A stretch of DNA of 64,000 nt from assembly GCA_001593685.1 (NCBI GenBank), contig LUKI01000004.1, positions 1 through 64,000 on the forward strand, read 5' to 3'. Source of the stretch: Gammaproteobacteria bacterium F7. Lineage in GTDB: Bacteria; Pseudomonadota; Gammaproteobacteria; Pseudomonadales; IMCC2047. The notes beneath the pieces were generated by a model. The model worked only from the letters and a program-made list of their open reading frames with translations, did no database searches and was not told where the DNA came from. Positions 61,721 to 64,000 of this stretch are shown piece by piece. Position 1 is the first letter of the stretch, and the number at the start of each line of letters is the position of its first letter. The position numbers and the translations under genes were made by a program.

Positions 61721-62818
61721 ATGTCAGGTAACAGTATTGGAAAACTTTTCACCGTCACCACCTTTGGTGAAAGCCATGGGCCTGCGTTGGGCTGTATTAT
61801 TGATGGTTGCCCTCCCGGGTTAGCGATTACCGAGGAAGACCTGCAGCGCGATCTGGATCGACGCAAACCGGGCACGTCACGTTTTACGACACAACGCCGA
61901 GAAGCCGATCAAGTGAAAATTCTCTCCGGTGTGTTTGAGGGTGAAACCACCGGCACGTCTATTGGTTTGCTGATTGAAAATACCGATCAGCGCTCCAAGG
62001 ATTATTCCAATATCAAAGACACCTTCCGTCCAGCTCACGCTGACTATGCCTATACTCACAAATATGGTAATCGCGACTATCGGGGCGGTGGTCGCTCCTC
62101 AGCGCGTGAAACGGCCATGCGTGTTGCCGCGGGTGCGATTGCCAAGAAGTATCTGGAAAAGATGGGCATTACGGTTAAGGGTTACCTGTCCCAGCTTGGC
62201 CCAATTAAGGTTGAACAGGTGGACTGGAACATTATTGAGGAAAATCCGTTTTTCTGTCCTGATGCTAATAAAATCAAGGAGATGGAAAAATACATGGATG
62301 CGTTACGTAGAGAGGGTGACTCCATTGGTGCAAAAATCACCGTGGTTGCTAAGGGGTTACCACCAGGACTCGGTGAGCCGATCTTTGATCGCCTGGATGC
62401 TGAAATTGCCCACTCACTGATGAGCATCAACGCGGTGAAAGGCGTAGAAGTTGGTGCTGGTTTTGACAGCATTGAGCAGAAGGGCAGTGAACATCGCGAT
62501 GAAATGACGCCGGCAGGCTTCCTGTCTAATAACGCTGGTGGCGTGTTGGGTGGTGTTTCCACGGGGCAGGATATCGTTGCCAATATTGCATTGAAGCCAA
62601 CCTCGAGTATCACTATTCCCGGTAAAAGTATTGACCGTTTTGGAGAGCCGATGGATGTTATCACCAAGGGGCGTCATGATCCCTGTGTTGGTATTCGTGC
62701 TACGCCGATTGCTGAGGCCATGTTGGCGATTACCCTGCTGGACCATCTGCTGCGTCATCGTGGACAATGCGCAGATGTGGATACTCCTACGCCGGTCATC
62801 CCTGCGTCCGTTAAATAA
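61721..62818 (+). CDS. aroC: Chorismate synthase
   Basis: AroC, 365 residues, forms chorismate from EPSP using reduced FMN. Signature regions are [16 protein letters not shown] near 10-25, [22 protein letters not shown] near 122-143 and [16 protein letters not shown] near 288-303. The C terminus has [17 protein letters not shown] near 320-336. It is 70 bases after prmB, a common arrangement in Gammaproteobacteria, and is followed by an MFS gene. Confidence 0.97.
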   Translation: MSGNSIGKLFTVTTFGESHGPALGCIIDGCPPGLAITEEDLQRDLDRRKPGTSRFTTQRREADQVKILSGVFEGETTGTSIGLLIENTDQRSKDYSNIKDTFRPAHADYAYTHKYGNRDYRGGGRSSARETAMRVAAGAIAKKYLEKMGITVKGYLSQLGPIKVEQVDWNIIEENPFFCPDANKIKEMEKYMDALRREGDSIGAKITVVAKGLPPGLGEPIFDRLDAEIAHSLMSINAVKGVEVGAGFDSIEQKGSEHRDEMTPAGFLSNNAGGVLGGVSTGQDIVANIALKPTSSITIPGKSIDRFGEPMDVITKGRHDPCVGIRATPIAEAMLAITLLDHLLRHRGQCADVDTPTPVIPASVK

Positions 62819-62962
62819 TTTTATCGGGTGAGAAGTTGGTGAGGCACTGTCATAACGTAACGGCTAAATTCAGGGCAAGACAGAACAGGCAAGAGGGAGT
62901 TTGCTTTAGTAAATGAGCCTTTTGCCTCTGTTATTAACGCAGCACCGGCGAGCACAGTAGTT

Positions 62963-64000
62963 ATGTCGACGTCTCAGCATGTCGTTCCCTACTGGCGATT
63001 ATCCCGTTTTTATTTCTTTTTTTACGCGGTATTGGGTGCCGTGGTGCCGTATTGGAGCCTGTTTTTAAAGGAAGCGGGCTTCAACGCGCAGGAAATTGGC
63101 TGGCTGACTGCCCTGTTGGCGGCTACCCGAATTATTTCACCTAATATCTGGGGCTGGGTGGCTGATAGAACCCAGCAGCGCGTCAGAGTTATTCAGGTCG
63201 GCGCATTTCTGGGATTTGCCTTTTGTCTCGGTCTTTTTGTTGCCCGCGATTTCTTCTGGATGGCGTTGGTCAGCCTTAGTTTTAGTTTCTTCTGGAATGC
63301 TATTCTCGCCCAGTTTGAGGTATTAACTCTCGAACACCTACACGATAAACGTAGCACCTATAGCCACGTCAGGTTGTGGGGCTCCATTGGTTTTATTGTC
63401 ACGGTTATGGGGCTCGGCTTGGTGTTCGATTACATTAAGGTTGTCCACCTGCCGGTTTTTATGGTGATTTTCCTGGGACTTGTTTGGTTCACTACATTAG
63501 GGGTGACCGAGCGCCGCTTTGACCACAAACCGACCGCCAAAAGTGGTTTGGCTACTATCCTCAAGCATCCAGCCGTGATGGCATTTTTTGTCGTGTATTT
63601 TCTGCTGCAAATTGCCCATGGTCCTTATTACACCTTCTTTAGTATTTATCTTGAAGGATTTGATTACAGTCGCACGGTGATTGGTCAGCTGTGGGCCTTG
63701 GGTGTTGTTGCTGAAGTGGCGCTGTTGCTTTATATGCATCGTGTGATTGGCCGTTTTACACTGCGGCATATTATGTTGCTTAGCCTGTTGCTAACGACGC
63801 TGCGTTGGTTGTTGATCGCTTTTTTTGCGGAGCATGCCTGGGTGTTAGCTTTCGCGCAATGCTTACATGCTTTTAGCTTTGGCGCACTGCATGCCGCTGG
63901 TATTGAGGTGGTCCAGCGCTTCTTCAGCGGTGGTCATGAAGGGCAGGGGCAGGCACTCTATATAGCGGTTGGTTTTGGTGCTGGTAATGCGGTTGGGGCA
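62963..64000 (+). CDS. MFS transporter (MFS_1-like, HcaT/NupG-type), 3' end missing
   Basis: The frame from the ATG at 62963 stays open for 346 codons to the edge of the window, so the C terminus is missing. Translation gives MSTSQHVVPYWRLSRFYFFF, GAVVPYWSLFLKEAGF and GWLTALLAATRIISPNIWGWVADR near 45-70. This tail of helix 2 and the loop (WGWVADRTQQRVRV) match the MFS_1-like group with HcaT-type 3-phenylpropionate transporters and NupG-like symporters. About ten hydrophobic segments are visible. The aroC-prmB context does not fix the substrate; these genes are common next to aroC in marine Gammaproteobacteria as far as I recall. Confidence 0.85.
   Translation, partial: MSTSQHVVPYWRLSRFYFFFYAVLGAVVPYWSLFLKEAGFNAQEIGWLTALLAATRIISPNIWGWVADRTQQRVRVIQVGAFLGFAFCLGLFVARDFFWMALVSLSFSFFWNAILAQFEVLTLEHLHDKRSTYSHVRLWGSIGFIVTVMGLGLVFDYIKVVHLPVFMVIFLGLVWFTTLGVTERRFDHKPTAKSGLATILKHPAVMAFFVVYFLLQIAHGPYYTFFSIYLEGFDYSRTVIGQLWALGVVAEVALLLYMHRVIGRFTLRHIMLLSLLLTTLRWLLIAFFAEHAWVLAFAQCLHAFSFGALHAAGIEVVQRFFSGGHEGQGQALYIAVGFGAGNAVGA

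Overview
This window looks like a chromosome segment from a free-living, probably marine, Gammaproteobacterium. The block gltA / sdhCDAB / sucAB-lpd / sucCD is arranged as in Pseudomonas and relatives. It is accompanied by families typical of that class (a DUF4892/OmpA-like protein, a PA1571-type small protein, a VF530-type protein, a DUF3010 protein, an LpxH-like hydrolase, PhoX, an MSHA-type pilin). A Cellvibrionales-like lineage is my best guess, but nothing in the sequence fixes it.

Layout. 1-9391: a plus-strand block for formate oxidation and its metal cofactor. It holds the 3' part of a cytosolic-type formate dehydrogenase alpha subunit, fdhD, mobA, a tungstate-type ABC permease and ATPase (tupB, tupC), mobB, and moaB between two different moeA genes. 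A formate/nitrite channel lies at 15581. 9577-13476: an accessory patch with a HEPN-like gene, a small HTH gene and four copies of a folded repeat, followed by a lytic transglycosylase. 13477-21607: two PEP-CTERM-like exported proteins enclose a CPBP protease, FocA, a phosphatase-like lipoprotein, a haem protein, a lone pilin, a parvulin and a hipBA module. 21791-32271: housekeeping and stress genes (TSUP transporter, LpxH-like, RidA, YbaK, thioredoxin-like, PhoX, an MFS transporter, an EAL-CBS-GGDEF protein, a VF530-type protein). 32467-45332: gltX, phoH, tRNA-Ala and tRNA-Glu, pdxB, a methyltransferase, an MsrB-like protein, an M16C protease and a GSIII/GmaS-type glutamine synthetase. 45498-58400: the TCA-cycle block. 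58505-64000: a membrane protein, the DUF4892 protein, folE, prmB, aroC and the 5' part of an MFS transporter that runs off the window.

How the genes work together. The first block makes a Mo- or W-bis-MGD formate dehydrogenase. It covers metal uptake (TupBC), metal insertion (MoaB, MoeA), GMP attachment (MobA/MobB) and sulfuration (FdhD), with FocA moving formate. The TCA block encodes citrate synthase, succinate dehydrogenase, 2-oxoglutarate dehydrogenase and succinyl-CoA synthetase. An intrinsic terminator lies between sdhB and sucA.

Most notable non-coding signals. (1) Four copies of a roughly 230-300 bp element in two head-to-head pairs (10657-12270). Their stems differ in sequence but keep pairing, so they look like a family of folded nucleic-acid elements. 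(2) Both PEP-CTERM-like genes have a sigma-54-type -24/-12 promoter and an almost identical 16-bp upstream motif at exactly the same distance (65 bp). (3) Four ATCA-N4-TGAT sites spaced 40, 29 and 40 bp lie in front of hipBA.
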